From positions 1-35,295 of IMG/VR virus record IMGVR_UViG_3300044631_002202: a stretch of DNA of 35,295 bases; one strand, 5' to 3'. Shown piece by piece: positions 7,640-14,894 of this stretch; position 1 is the stretch's first letter; each line of letters opens with the position of its first letter. The stretch comes from a virus. Under the pieces are notes generated by a model that did not search any database, was not told where the DNA came from, and worked only from the letters and a program-made list of their open reading frames with translations. Position numbers and translations under genes: made by a program.

Positions 7640-8521
7640 ATGACTCTGAACTTTAATGACTCCATCTACGCGCAGGACGTGCTGAACGCCTTCGTCGCGA
7701 CTCTGGCGCCCTTGCGCGCTTTCTCCCGTGATCTCTCCGGTGCCACCGCTGCCGTCGGGAACGCGGTTTACGTGCCTCGCATCGACGCCGTGACGGCCAC
7801 GACCTTCAACCAGTCCTACACGGGCACGGGTGGCACGGTCAACACCATCACCGTCAGCCTGGACAAGCACCGCATCCAGACCATCGACCTCACGGACGTG
7901 CAGCAGCTCAACAGCTCTGCCGCGAAGATCGAAAACTTCGCCCGTCAGCAGGGGCAGGCGCTCGCCAAGATCGTACTGCAGGACATCTGGTCGGTCATCA
8001 CCACGACGAATTTCGGCGCGGCCGTGGTGACCACCGCCGCCTCCAACTGGAGCAAGACGCAGGTGCGCGCGCTGCGCAAGCAGCTTTCGCAGTCCAATGT
8101 GGATCTCTCACAGGTCTCGCTCGTGCTCGACACCGAGACGCACGACGCCCTGCTCGGCGACTCCACCATCAACCAGGCTTACGCTTATGGCGGTGCCGAG
8201 GCGATTCGCGAAGGCCGCATCCCGCGTCTCATGGGCTTCAATGTCTATGAGTCGAACGTCATCCCGCTCAACTCGATCAGCCTCACGGCTTTCGCCTGCC
8301 ACCCGGATGCGATCGCGGTCGCCATGCGCAACATCAACACCGTCGTTCCTGACGGCGTCTATCAGGGACTCGAAACCCTGACCGATCCCGCCAGCGGCAT
8401 ATCGATGGGCTACCGTCGCTACTACGACGGCGGCACGGGCAAGGTGTATGCCAGCGTCGAATGCCTCTTTGGCTACGCCGCCGGTCTCACTCCCGGCCTG
8501 AAGATCGCCACGGTGCCTTAA
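7640..8521 (+). CDS. Major capsid protein
   Basis: A 293-residue protein in the exact place of a major capsid gene, after the protease. Features fit an HK97-fold coat protein: an N-terminal region with a FNQSYTGTGG loop, a long spine helix (AKIENFARQQGQALAKIV), a P-domain with SLVLDTETHDALLGD and a C-terminal YRRYYDGGTGKVYASVE strand leading to an Ala/Gly end. No Shine-Dalgarno is visible despite the expected very high expression. A strong terminator follows. Confidence 0.8.
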   Translation: MTLNFNDSIYAQDVLNAFVATLAPLRAFSRDLSGATAAVGNAVYVPRIDAVTATTFNQSYTGTGGTVNTITVSLDKHRIQTIDLTDVQQLNSSAAKIENFARQQGQALAKIVLQDIWSVITTTNFGAAVVTTAASNWSKTQVRALRKQLSQSNVDLSQVSLVLDTETHDALLGDSTINQAYAYGGAEAIREGRIPRLMGFNVYESNVIPLNSISLTAFACHPDAIAVAMRNINTVVPDGVYQGLETLTDPASGISMGYRRYYDGGTGKVYASVECLFGYAAGLTPGLKIATVP

Positions 8522-8539
8522 TCGACACCTTCACTCACG

Positions 8540-8568
8540 GACTGGCAGTCATGGTGCGGCTGCCAGTC
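8540..8568 (+). other. Stem-loop downstream of capsid gene
   Basis: ACTGGCAG and CTGCCAGT form a perfect 8-bp stem with an 11-nt loop just after the capsid stop. There is no U-tract, so it may stabilise the 3' end of the capsid mRNA ahead of the terminator at 8592. Confidence 0.5.
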
Positions 8569-8591
8569 CCTTCACTCTGGGAGCAATCCCG

Positions 8592-8630
8592 CCCGCGTTC
8601 GGAGCACCACCGGCGCGGGTTTTTTATTTT
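8592..8630 (+). terminator. Rho-independent terminator after capsid gene
   Basis: CCCGCG (8592-8597) pairs with CGCGGG (8614-8619), with a further CGG/CCG inside the loop, followed by a TTTTTTATTTT tract. It separates the head genes from the glycosyltransferase genes. Confidence 0.8.
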
Positions 8631-8648
8631 AGCAACTCGCCCAAGATC

Positions 8649-10373
8649 ATGAAATTATCGCTTTGCTTCATCGCTGGAAATGTCGAACGCTACATCGAGC
8701 GTTTCATACGGTCCTTTGCTCCTTTGGTCGATGAAGTCGTGATGGTCCGCGCCGTGGGTTTCCAGCAGGCCGATCATACATTGGAAATTGCCACCGGCGT
8801 TTGTGACGCGCTGGGCCTGCCCTTCATCTCGCGCGAATATCGCAACTCGGCCGCGCATGCGGAGTGGCCGCATGTGGACGACTTCGCCGCCGCACGGAAT
8901 GAGTCATTCGCCGCCGCCTCGCATGAGTGGGTCGTGTGGGCGGACACGGACGACATCATCGACGACGCCAGCATCGCCACCATCAAGAGCGCCATCCAAA
9001 ACACGCCGGATACCGTCGTGGCCTATGCGCTGCACTACAACGTGCCCGAGGACGGGCTCAGCGTGTGGAAAGAGCGCATCATCCGTCGCGGCTCGGCTCG
9101 CTGGATTCATCCGATCCATGAGGCCCTGGAGTTTGGAGACGATGCGCAGAAAAAGATCGTGCGCATCCCCGGTGCCACGTTTGAGCACCGGCCTGATGTG
9201 CGCGCCGGTCGTGTGGCCAATGACGAGCGCAACGCGCGCATTCTGGATTCCATTCCGGCGGACCAGCGCACCACTGGGCAGGCGTTTCATTTGTTCCAGT
9301 CGTGGCGCGCCTTGGGGCGCATGGCAGATGCCGCGCGTCTGGCGGTGGAGACACTGACCCAGCAATCGAACGAGCTGAAGCCGCCGGAAAAATACGAGCT
9401 CATGATCGCGCTCGCGCAGATGAACCAGCAGCCGGAAGGCCGCGCGGATTTGCTGCTGCAGGCCATCGGTCTTTGTCCCGAGCGGCGGGAGGCTTACGGT
9501 GAGATGGCGCTCACAGAGATCGCGCTTGATCGTCCCGTGCAGATGCTGGCGTGGACGCGCGCCATGCTCGCCCTGCCGCGCCCCGAGGGCTATCTCTGGA
9601 ATCAACGCGAGATGTATTACGGCTGGTGCGGTGTGAATCTGCACGCCATGGCACTGCGGGCGAACGGGGACAATGTCGGCGGTGATGTGCATGAGATCAA
9701 TCACCTCAAACGTCACGGCGCGGCGATTTCACTGCTGCATGCCACGCGCGGCAGGCCGGAGCAGGCGGCCCGTGCGCGCACGCTTTGGCTGAAACGCGCC
9801 GCAGATCCTGACAGCATCGAGCACATCTTTGCCATGGATGCCGACGATGAAAAATCCGGCGCGCTCGTGCTCTACCGGCACGTGGTGCAGTTCCACCGCA
9901 GTGACAGCGTCGGCGCGTGGAATCTCGCCGCGGCGGCATCGCATGGGAAGATTCTCGTCCAGCTAAACGACGACTTCGATCCACCGGTGCATTGGGACCG
10001 CATGCTCATCGACGCGTTTGGTGGATGCAAAGACCCCGCTGTTTTGCGTGTGAGCGACGGCCACCGCACCGACGACCTCTTGTGCCTCGCTGTCATGAAC
10101 CGCGCCCGCTACAAACAACAGGGCTATTTCCTGCATCCGAAGTTCAAATCGGTGTTCTCGGACAACTATCATTCTTTTTGCGCCTTCCGCGACAACTGCA
10201 TCATCGACGCGCGCCACATCGTCATTCATCACCACCACCCCTTCTTCAACAACGGCCAAGGCTGGGACGAAATCTACGCCGCCCACAACTCCCCCGAACG
10301 CTACGCCGAAGGTGCCGCCATCTACGAACAACTCACCGGCGAAAAAGTCCGCACCGTGCCCCCTAACTCATAA
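8649..10373 (+). CDS. Two-domain family-2 glycosyltransferase
   Basis: A 574-residue protein. The N-terminal domain (1-240) starts LSLCFIAGNVERYIERF and contains WADTDDIID, where D99-x-D101 is the metal-binding DxD of GT2 (GT-A fold) enzymes that move a sugar from a nucleotide-sugar to an acceptor. The middle is helical, TPR-like. The C-terminal domain (about 400-560) has a second GT-like LVQLNDDFDPP motif and a His cluster HHHHPF. It lies between terminators in the late region, beside a second glycosyltransferase. Targets could be virion proteins or host surface glycans; neither is shown. No Shine-Dalgarno is seen. Confidence 0.75.
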   Translation: MKLSLCFIAGNVERYIERFIRSFAPLVDEVVMVRAVGFQQADHTLEIATGVCDALGLPFISREYRNSAAHAEWPHVDDFAAARNESFAAASHEWVVWADTDDIIDDASIATIKSAIQNTPDTVVAYALHYNVPEDGLSVWKERIIRRGSARWIHPIHEALEFGDDAQKKIVRIPGATFEHRPDVRAGRVANDERNARILDSIPADQRTTGQAFHLFQSWRALGRMADAARLAVETLTQQSNELKPPEKYELMIALAQMNQQPEGRADLLLQAIGLCPERREAYGEMALTEIALDRPVQMLAWTRAMLALPRPEGYLWNQREMYYGWCGVNLHAMALRANGDNVGGDVHEINHLKRHGAAISLLHATRGRPEQAARARTLWLKRAADPDSIEHIFAMDADDEKSGALVLYRHVVQFHRSDSVGAWNLAAAASHGKILVQLNDDFDPPVHWDRMLIDAFGGCKDPAVLRVSDGHRTDDLLCLAVMNRARYKQQGYFLHPKFKSVFSDNYHSFCAFRDNCIIDARHIVIHHHHPFFNNGQGWDEIYAAHNSPERYAEGAAIYEQLTGEKVRTVPPNS

Positions 10374-10410
10374 GCCCTAACCACTAACCCCTAACCACTA
10401 ACCCTTCCCC
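10371..10410 (+). repeat. TAACCNC heptamer spacer
   Basis: Five units of about 7-8 nt (CTAACCAC, TAACCCC, TAACCCT) lie immediately before the GTG start at 10413. Confidence 0.75.
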
Positions 10411-10412
10411 CC

Positions 10413-11015
10413 GTGCCCCACCTCTCCATCCTCACACCCTCCGTCTGGAGCCGCGCCGCGCAAACCAACGCACTGCGGGAAAAGATCGAGGCGCAGATCG
10501 CCGAGCTGAATCTGCCCGGTGCCGTCGAGCACCTTGTGCTGCTGGACAATCGCTCGCGCTCCATCGGACTCAAGCGACAGTCCCTGCTCGATGCCGCCCG
10601 CGGCGAGTTCATCGCCTTCGTGGACGACGACGATGATGTGTCCGCCGATTACGTCGGCAGCCTTGTCACCGCGATTTTCACCACGCCCGAAGCTGATGTC
10701 ATCACCTTCGAGCAATCAGCCATCTACAACGGCAAACCCTTCACCGTCGTTTTTCAATCCGGTGCCAAGGACGAAAAGCTCATCCTCGACGGCCCCGACG
10801 ATCAACGCATCACCCGCGGGGCGTGGCACGTCTGCGCCTGGCGTCGCAGCAAGGTGAGGCACTGCCAGTTCCTCGACAGCAACTACGGCGAAGACTTCGC
10901 CTGGGTCGCGCAGGCCCGGCTGCATGCGCAGCGCGGTCATCACATCCCCCGCATCCTCCACACCTACCGGCACGACGCGCAAAACACGCTCGCGCCGGAG
11001 CCTTTGACACTTTGA
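10413..11015 (+). CDS. GT2-like glycosyltransferase, short
   Basis: A 200-residue protein starting at GTG. LSILTPSVWSR at the N-terminus is the usual first strand of GT2 enzymes, and RGEFIAFVDDDDDVS (aspartates 71-75) is the DxD nucleotide-sugar site. NYGEDFAWVAQA near residue 160 matches the ED acid motif before the catalytic helix. The compact length resembles single-domain phage or polysaccharide-locus enzymes. It probably works with the 8649 enzyme on the same glycan. Followed by a strong stem-loop. Confidence 0.7.
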   Translation: MPHLSILTPSVWSRAAQTNALREKIEAQIAELNLPGAVEHLVLLDNRSRSIGLKRQSLLDAARGEFIAFVDDDDDVSADYVGSLVTAIFTTPEADVITFEQSAIYNGKPFTVVFQSGAKDEKLILDGPDDQRITRGAWHVCAWRRSKVRHCQFLDSNYGEDFAWVAQARLHAQRGHHIPRILHTYRHDAQNTLAPEPLTL

Positions 11016-11053
11016 ACCGATCAAGCGCAGCGCATGCCCTTGCTGCGTGGTTC

Positions 11054-11092
11054 ACCCGGCGCGGTCTTTTGGTTGGGGCCGCGCCGGGTTTC
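11054..11092 (+). terminator. Strong stem-loop after glycosyltransferase genes
   Basis: ACCCGGCGCGG (11054-11064) and CCGCGCCGGGT (11079-11089) are perfect 11-bp complements around a 14-nt loop, followed only by TTTC. The stem is strong but the T-tract weak, so termination may be partial. Confidence 0.6.
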
Positions 11093-11097
11093 ACAAC

Positions 11098-11125
11098 CCA
11101 TCACTCCTAACCACTAACCCTTCAA
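11098..11125 (+). repeat. TAACCNC heptamer spacer
   Basis: Three or four TAACCAC/TAACCCT-type units lie between the stem-loop and the gene at 11144. Confidence 0.65.
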
Positions 11126-11143
11126 TCACAGAGGTTCGGCCCC

Positions 11144-11380
11144 ATGAACGAGACCACCAAAGAACTCCTCGACGCCCTCGGCTTCGAGTCCCTCGGCGAA
11201 GACGCCGACCTGCGCGGCTTTCAGCAGTTTGTGCTGAAGGACTTTCCCGACATTTGCGTCAGCATCCCCGACCATGACACCGACGTCTGCCTCGCCTCCG
11301 CCATCTTCCACGCCGGAGCCGCCGCCGCCCGCGCCGAGATCCGCAAACATCACACCGCATTCGTGAACGCGCTGTGGTGA
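11144..11380 (+). CDS. Hypothetical small protein
   Basis: A 78-residue acidic protein, not recognised. It has two helices separated by a DFPDICVSIPDHDTDVCLA segment. No membrane segment is seen. It starts the group of small genes between the glycosyltransferase genes and the tail chaperone, a place that often holds minor head-tail adaptors, but nothing identifies it as one. A TAACCNC-type spacer lies upstream. Confidence 0.5.
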   Translation: MNETTKELLDALGFESLGEDADLRGFQQFVLKDFPDICVSIPDHDTDVCLASAIFHAGAAAARAEIRKHHTAFVNALW

Positions 11381-11385
11381 AGAGT

Positions 11386-11475
11386 GGGACAATCAAACAA
11401 GCAGACAATCAGACCATGAGACAATCAGATTCTCCCCGTCTCCCCGTCTCATTGTCTGATGGTCCCATTGTCCCT
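11386..11475. repeat. Octamer spacer in inverted configuration
   Basis: GACAATCAGACCATGAGACAATCAG-type units are followed by complementary TGTCTCATTGTCTGATGGTC-type units, giving a possible long hairpin. It resembles the spacer at 4401-4489. Confidence 0.6.
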
Positions 11476-11508
11476 CCCTCCGCTCCTCTCCACCCTTACC
11501 TCACCGTC

Positions 11509-11742
11509 GTGCATGCAGGCGATCACTCCACCGGCCTCGATTTCTACGACTGCCGTGAGCACCAGTGGCAACTCTCCCACGCCCACGGCACTCCGATCTG
11601 CACCCTATGGCCCCGAGACACCCGCACCCGTCACCTCACGCTTACTCGCCCCCAAGCCCAACGCCTCGCCAGCTACCTCTTCCACTTCCACCAGCACGCC
11701 TCACTGCCCCGCCACCGGCACGAGCTGGAATGGCATATTTAA
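11509..11742 (+). CDS. Hypothetical protein, intact copy of a duplicated gene
   Basis: A 77-residue protein if started at the GTG after the spacer; a much earlier in-frame GTG at 11374 would translate the repeats and seems unlikely. It ends YLFHFHQHASLPRHRHELEWHI-like (His-rich), and nearly the same ending recurs at 12126-12222 (YLSHFHQHAMLP...EYHI), so the gene was once duplicated in tandem. Its TAA stop lies inside the left box of an attC-like palindrome. Function unknown. Confidence 0.45.
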   Translation: MHAGDHSTGLDFYDCREHQWQLSHAHGTPICTLWPRDTRTRHLTLTRPQAQRLASYLFHFHQHASLPRHRHELEWHI

Positions 11743-11875
11743 CGTCAATGATCACGCGCCCGATGGGGCACGTGAAGAGAATCAACCCAAAAAATTCAAG
11801 TGATATGGCCGAACAAAATCAAACATCGAAGTCCGACAGCAGCGCCCCATCTGGTCGCGTGCATCGGCGTTGCGC
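11737..11875 (+). repeat. attC-like imperfect palindrome 4
   Basis: The left box ATTTAAC (11737-11743) fits the integron consensus RYYYAAC; the right box is GTTGCGC (11869-11875). Eighteen bases after AAC comes GATGGGGC (11762-11769), pairing with GCCCCATC (11844-11851); flanking CGCG and CGCG also pair with small bulges. The ATG of the next gene (11805) is in the 74-nt loop. The sequence closely resembles palindrome 3 at 517-657. Confidence 0.6.
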
Positions 11876-12104
11876 AGTATGCGGCTGCTCAAAACTCTTT
11901 TACGGCTCGAAGCCCAAGAATGACTCCGGGCCAGCGGATCATGTCATGCACTGGAACACTTGGGAGAGTAAAGGATTAACTCCGCCGCACGAGGTGCAAA
12001 GAGGCAGTCAGCCGCGATATGTCTGCGCCGGTGGAGGCAAGCCATACGTCGAGAGTGCGCCGAACGACAAGGATCTGGCGTGGCGGGCGCTGGACTCTGA
12101 ATAA
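11805..12104 (+). CDS. Small cassette protein with Cys-rich motif
   Basis: A 99-residue protein between two attC-like palindromes. ATG 11805 is in the loop of the first. The N-terminus (MAEQNQ..., SSAPSGRVH) matches the protein at 585 because it is palindrome-encoded; the C-terminus holds NDKD like the other cassette genes. The unique centre has CAVCGC followed later by HVMHW and a YVCAGGG segment, suggesting a small zinc-binding site, unproven. It is inserted between an intact gene and the tail fragment of that gene's duplicate. Confidence 0.65.
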   Translation: MAEQNQTSKSDSSAPSGRVHRRCAVCGCSKLFYGSKPKNDSGPADHVMHWNTWESKGLTPPHEVQRGSQPRYVCAGGGKPYVESAPNDKDLAWRALDSE

Positions 12105-12132
12105 ACCAACAAAGCAGCCCTCGCCGTTGCCA
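12059..12132 (+). repeat. attC-like palindrome 5 (short, diverged)
   Basis: It opens with GCCGAAC then GACAAGGATCTGGCG, nearly identical to palindrome 3 (GACAAGGATCAGGCG at 524-538), and closes with GTTGCCA (12126-12132). The arms around 12075-12092 and 12112-12134 pair imperfectly. The loop is much shorter than in the others and holds only the upstream stop. It marks the right end of the inserted cassette. Confidence 0.45.
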
Positions 12133-12222
12133 GCATCGCAAAGCGCGCCTCCTACCTCAGTCACTTCCACCAGCACGCCATGCTCCCGCACGCCGCCAGC
12201 ATGATCGAATATCACATCTAAC
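12126..12222 (+). pseudogene. 3' fragment of a duplicated gene
   Basis: In one frame this reads AVASIAKRASYLSHFHQHAM and then a tail ending EYHI and TAA. It parallels the last 30 residues of the gene at 11509 (SYLFHFHQHASLP...LEWHI). The fragment has no start of its own and begins right at the right box of palindrome 5, as if a cassette had replaced the first part of a second gene copy. Confidence 0.6.
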
Positions 12223-12258
12223 TCATCACTCTTCACCCCTAACCCCTAACCCTTCACG
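12218..12258 (+). repeat. TAACCCC heptamer spacer
   Basis: TAACTCATCACTCTTCACCCCTAACCCCTAACCC-type units precede the gene at 12265, continuing the late-gene spacer family. Confidence 0.7.
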
Positions 12259-12264
12259 CATTCC

Positions 12265-12567
12265 ATGCGCTCCCTCTCCGCCGCCTCCTACGACCTCCTC
12301 CAACGGTCCAACTTCTTCACCCTGCTCGTCAGCAACGACCAGCGCGACCGTTTCCACGCGGCGGTCATGTGGCGCATCGTCCATTCGGCCTCGCTGGACG
12401 TCGTCACTGCCATCACGCCCGAGGATCTCGCAAAGCAGGCCAAGGTGGATTTGTGGCACGTCTCCCCTTCCGACCTCGCCCCCGTCTTCACCGTGATCAA
12501 TGAATCGCTGACCGCCGTGAACGCCGCCTTCGTCACCACTGAATCCGGCGACGTCCCTTTGACCTAG
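12265..12567 (+). CDS. Tail assembly chaperone, short form
   Basis: A 100-residue protein just before the tape-measure gene, where lambda G lies. It is helical and acidic toward the end, as expected of the chaperone that coats the tape measure during tail-tube assembly. The heptamer CCCTTTG (12555-12561) sits just before the TAG with CCT and TTG in the zero frame (X XXY YYZ), so a -1 slip would continue translation in the frame that runs on to 12803. Identification rests on position and the frameshift layout. Confidence 0.55.
   Translation: MRSLSAASYDLLQRSNFFTLLVSNDQRDRFHAAVMWRIVHSASLDVVTAITPEDLAKQAKVDLWHVSPSDLAPVFTVINESLTAVNAAFVTTESGDVPLT
12555..12561 (+). other. Candidate -1 ribosomal frameshift site
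   Basis: CCCTTTG reads C CCT TTG in the upstream frame, matching X XXY YYZ. The -1 frame is open from 12543 to 12803, overlapping the first ORF by 25 nt. After slippage the protein continues Asp-Leu-Asp-Asp-Ser. Slippage of a Leu TTG codon to TTT is less favourable than classic AAA-type sites, so efficiency is uncertain. Confidence 0.5.
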
Positions 12568-12803
12568 ACGACTCCGACGATCCGCCCTGGTTGGAGTCGC
12601 TTACATGGGCTGCTGTGCGCTGCGGGCATGACCCCGACGTCGTGTCATGGTCATGGCCTTTCCTGCGCCTCCTCCGCTTCATCCACGCCGACCTCCGCCG
12701 CAACGGCGTCAAATGCTACTTCACCAACCGCCCCCAAGTCAGCCTGGCCGATCTCAAAGCCAAGTCCGATAACCTGCTATCCGAACTCGACGACTACCTC
12801 TAA
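12562..12803 (+). CDS. Frameshift extension of tail chaperone (G-T like)
   Basis: This reading frame has no good start (only a TTG at 12591) but is in the -1 frame of the preceding chaperone gene and begins within its overlap. Its product would add about 80 residues, including DDSDDPPWLE, a Trp-rich segment and a helical end (LADLKAKSDNLLSELDDYL). This is the plan of lambda gpG-T, made in small amounts by frameshifting, which bridges tape measure and tube subunits. Alternatively it is a separate small gene starting at TTG. Confidence 0.5.
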
Positions 12804-12847
12804 AACTCATCACTCATAACCCTTAACTCATAACTCCTAACACTCCC
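12803..12847 (+). repeat. TAACTC heptamer spacer
   Basis: CATCACTCATAACCCTTAACTCATAACTCC-type units precede the TTTGAC box of the tape-measure gene. Confidence 0.7.
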
Positions 12848-12870
12848 CTTTGACTCCCCTCCCACCCTAG

Positions 12871-14031
12871 ATGTCCGTCCAAGTCCAAATCGGTGCCGAT
12901 GTCACGCAGTTCGACGCCGTCGTCGCCACACTCCCCGACAAAGTCGCGCGTTCGTCGCAGCAGATGACCCGCGCGAACGGCGGCCTCATGCGCAGCCTCG
13001 GCGGTGTCTCCATGCAGGTGCAGGACATCGCCGTGCAGCTCCAGATGGGCACGCAGGCATCGACGGTGCTGGCGCAGCAGGGCTCGCAGCTTTTGTCCGC
13101 GTTTGGGGCCGGTGGTGCGATTGCCGGTGGTGTCATCGCCATTGGCGGCGCGTTTCTGGCGATGGCGGACAATTCGCGCAAGGCTTTCAATGAAGCCGCA
13201 CGCGGTCATGATGATCTCATGAGCCGTTTCCAGCGCGGTTTTCTTGGGGGCGCGGGTGATGTGGCGGAGCAGACCGCCATCGTCACTCAGCAGGTCGATA
13301 AACTTGCATCGAAGATTCGAGACATTTGGGCAGACAGGTCTGCTGCAGATGTGATCGCCGAAACCTTTGGCGGCCCCAGCTTTGACGACAAAGTCAACCA
13401 AATGGCCTACCAGCAGGAGGATTTGGAGGCATTGCAAAAACGCGCCGACAATGAAATCATCGCCCGTGGTGCGCAGGAGTTGCAAATCATCAAGGCACAG
13501 ATTGCCGGGGAAAAAGAAAAAGCCGCGATTTTGCAGCATCAGCTCAACCTGATGCGCGAAGAGGAAAAAATCAACGCCTCCGCCGCTTCACCTGCGGCAA
13601 AAAACGTCATGATGAATTTGGCCCGCGCACGTTCGGATCTGTCTTTCAACCAGCTCAACTTGCAGGGAGCCACCCCCACCGGCCCAAATCTCCTCGGCCG
13701 CGTCACCGGCTTTTTTGGCGCGGCGATGACTCAGATGGCCCCGACCATCGACGCGATCTCGAACCGTCTCAAAGAACGCGCCCAGCAGAGCCTCTCCCGC
13801 ACGCAGGCCTTCGCCGGTGCACTCGGCAACCTGCGCGGCGACATGGACACCAGCACCGGCCGCAGCGCCTTCAATCCGCTCCGTGCCGACGGCAGCAAGC
13901 AGCTCTCCGAAATGGCCCGCCAAACCGCCGCCCTCCGCCGCGTCGCCCAAACCGGCGACAAACAAACCAGCCTCCTCCAGTCCATCGACAACACCATCCG
14001 CCGCCTTAACCTGATTCCAAAATACTCATAA
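12871..14031 (+). CDS. Tail tape-measure protein, short
   Basis: A 386-residue protein with the signature QVQDIAVQLQMG...STVLAQQGSQLLSAFG near residues 50-75, typical of lambda-like tail length tape-measure proteins. A hydrophobic Gly/Ala segment follows (80-98), then long helices with a coiled-coil region (180-235) and a helical C-terminus. Tape measures set tail length; the usual rule of about 1.5 angstrom per residue would give a tail of roughly 58 nm, shorter than lambda's. A TTTGAC box lies 16 nt before the ATG. Confidence 0.85.
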   Translation: MSVQVQIGADVTQFDAVVATLPDKVARSSQQMTRANGGLMRSLGGVSMQVQDIAVQLQMGTQASTVLAQQGSQLLSAFGAGGAIAGGVIAIGGAFLAMADNSRKAFNEAARGHDDLMSRFQRGFLGGAGDVAEQTAIVTQQVDKLASKIRDIWADRSAADVIAETFGGPSFDDKVNQMAYQQEDLEALQKRADNEIIARGAQELQIIKAQIAGEKEKAAILQHQLNLMREEEKINASAASPAAKNVMMNLARARSDLSFNQLNLQGATPTGPNLLGRVTGFFGAAMTQMAPTIDAISNRLKERAQQSLSRTQAFAGALGNLRGDMDTSTGRSAFNPLRADGSKQLSEMARQTAALRRVAQTGDKQTSLLQSIDNTIRRLNLIPKYS

Positions 14032-14082
14032 CCCATCACCCCTAACCCATAACCCTTAACTCTTAACCTCTAACTCCCACCC
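14029..14082 (+). repeat. TAACCCN heptamer spacer
   Basis: About seven units (TAACCCAT, TAACCCT, TAACTCT, TAACCTC) fill the gap between tape measure and the next tail gene. Confidence 0.8.
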
Positions 14083-14841
14083 ATGCCCGCCACCCACCGC
14101 GGCACCGTCGCCACCCTCCAAGCTGAAGCCACGACCTCGATCTCCCGCGAGACCATCTCGCACATCGAGACTGTGACCATGAGGCGCGAGGACGCCCAGG
14201 ATCGCGGCAATCTGCGCCTGCTCGGCGAGTTCAAGACCGTCAACGACATCACCACAACGCTGTCCAACATCGAGATCCGCTACCTCCCCGGCGAGCTCGC
14301 CGAGGTGCAATACACGTATTCGGGCGGCACCGACAACACCCAAGTCAACCCCGGCGACCTCACCGGCGCCGTCGGCATCGGCGGCAGCTCGGAGACCTGG
14401 GAGCTGGATGTGAAGCTGCGCACCGTGTCACTGATCCGGCATCCTCGCTACGCCACCGTTTCAGATTCGGACAAGCGAGTGCTCGCCGCCATGATCCAGT
14501 TCGGCCTCATCGACAGCGAAGGCAATGAGATCCGCCGATTCCTTTCCAATAGCGGACTGGCGAATCAATGCGCCAACCTGATCGAGCTGGAAGGCATCAC
14601 CAGCTACGAGGCAGCCTTTTATTCGCTGCGCCGCACGCAGTTCAATTCGTCCGACGTCCCGCTGCCTCGCATCGGCAAAATCAGCGACCCTGGCGCGCCT
14701 GCGCCGCCGATCGCTGCCGGTGAAAACTGGCTCGTCATCGGCTACCGCGGGAAATATGCCGGCAACAAATGGACCGAGCTCGTCACCGAGTGGGAAAGCT
14801 CCGGCGGCGGTCTCGGCTGGGACAACGGCCTCTACTCCTAG
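14083..14841 (+). CDS. Putative distal tail protein
   Basis: A 252-residue protein directly after the tape measure, where distal-tail and baseplate-hub genes lie. It is beta-rich in the first half (LGEFKTVND, IEIRYLPGELAEVQYTY) and has no enzyme motif. The end is Gly-rich (ESSGGGLGWDNGLYS). I do not recognise the family; a tail-tip role is inferred from position. Confidence 0.45.
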   Translation: MPATHRGTVATLQAEATTSISRETISHIETVTMRREDAQDRGNLRLLGEFKTVNDITTTLSNIEIRYLPGELAEVQYTYSGGTDNTQVNPGDLTGAVGIGGSSETWELDVKLRTVSLIRHPRYATVSDSDKRVLAAMIQFGLIDSEGNEIRRFLSNSGLANQCANLIELEGITSYEAAFYSLRRTQFNSSDVPLPRIGKISDPGAPAPPIAAGENWLVIGYRGKYAGNKWTELVTEWESSGGGLGWDNGLYS

Positions 14842-14893
14842 TATCCGTTAACCCCTAACTCATAACCCCTAACTCCTAACCCTTAACCCCCTC
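14840..14893 (+). repeat. TAACCCN heptamer spacer
   Basis: Six or more TAACCCC/TAACTCA/TAACTCC units lie before the ATG at 14895. Confidence 0.8.
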
Positions 14894-14894
14894 C

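Noticed and set aside
6239-7870. 543-codon open frame on the - strand
   Set aside because: It is antisense to the protease/scaffold and capsid genes, which have clear motifs; composition is that of a shadow frame.
11374-11508. Upstream extension of the 11509 gene through the repeats
   Set aside because: It would translate spacer repeats (SGTIKQADNQTMRQ) that elsewhere are non-coding in the late region.
12562-12803. Independent gene starting at TTG 12591
   Set aside because: No Shine-Dalgarno, weak start, and the open -1 frame with a slippery heptamer explains it better; kept as an alternative.
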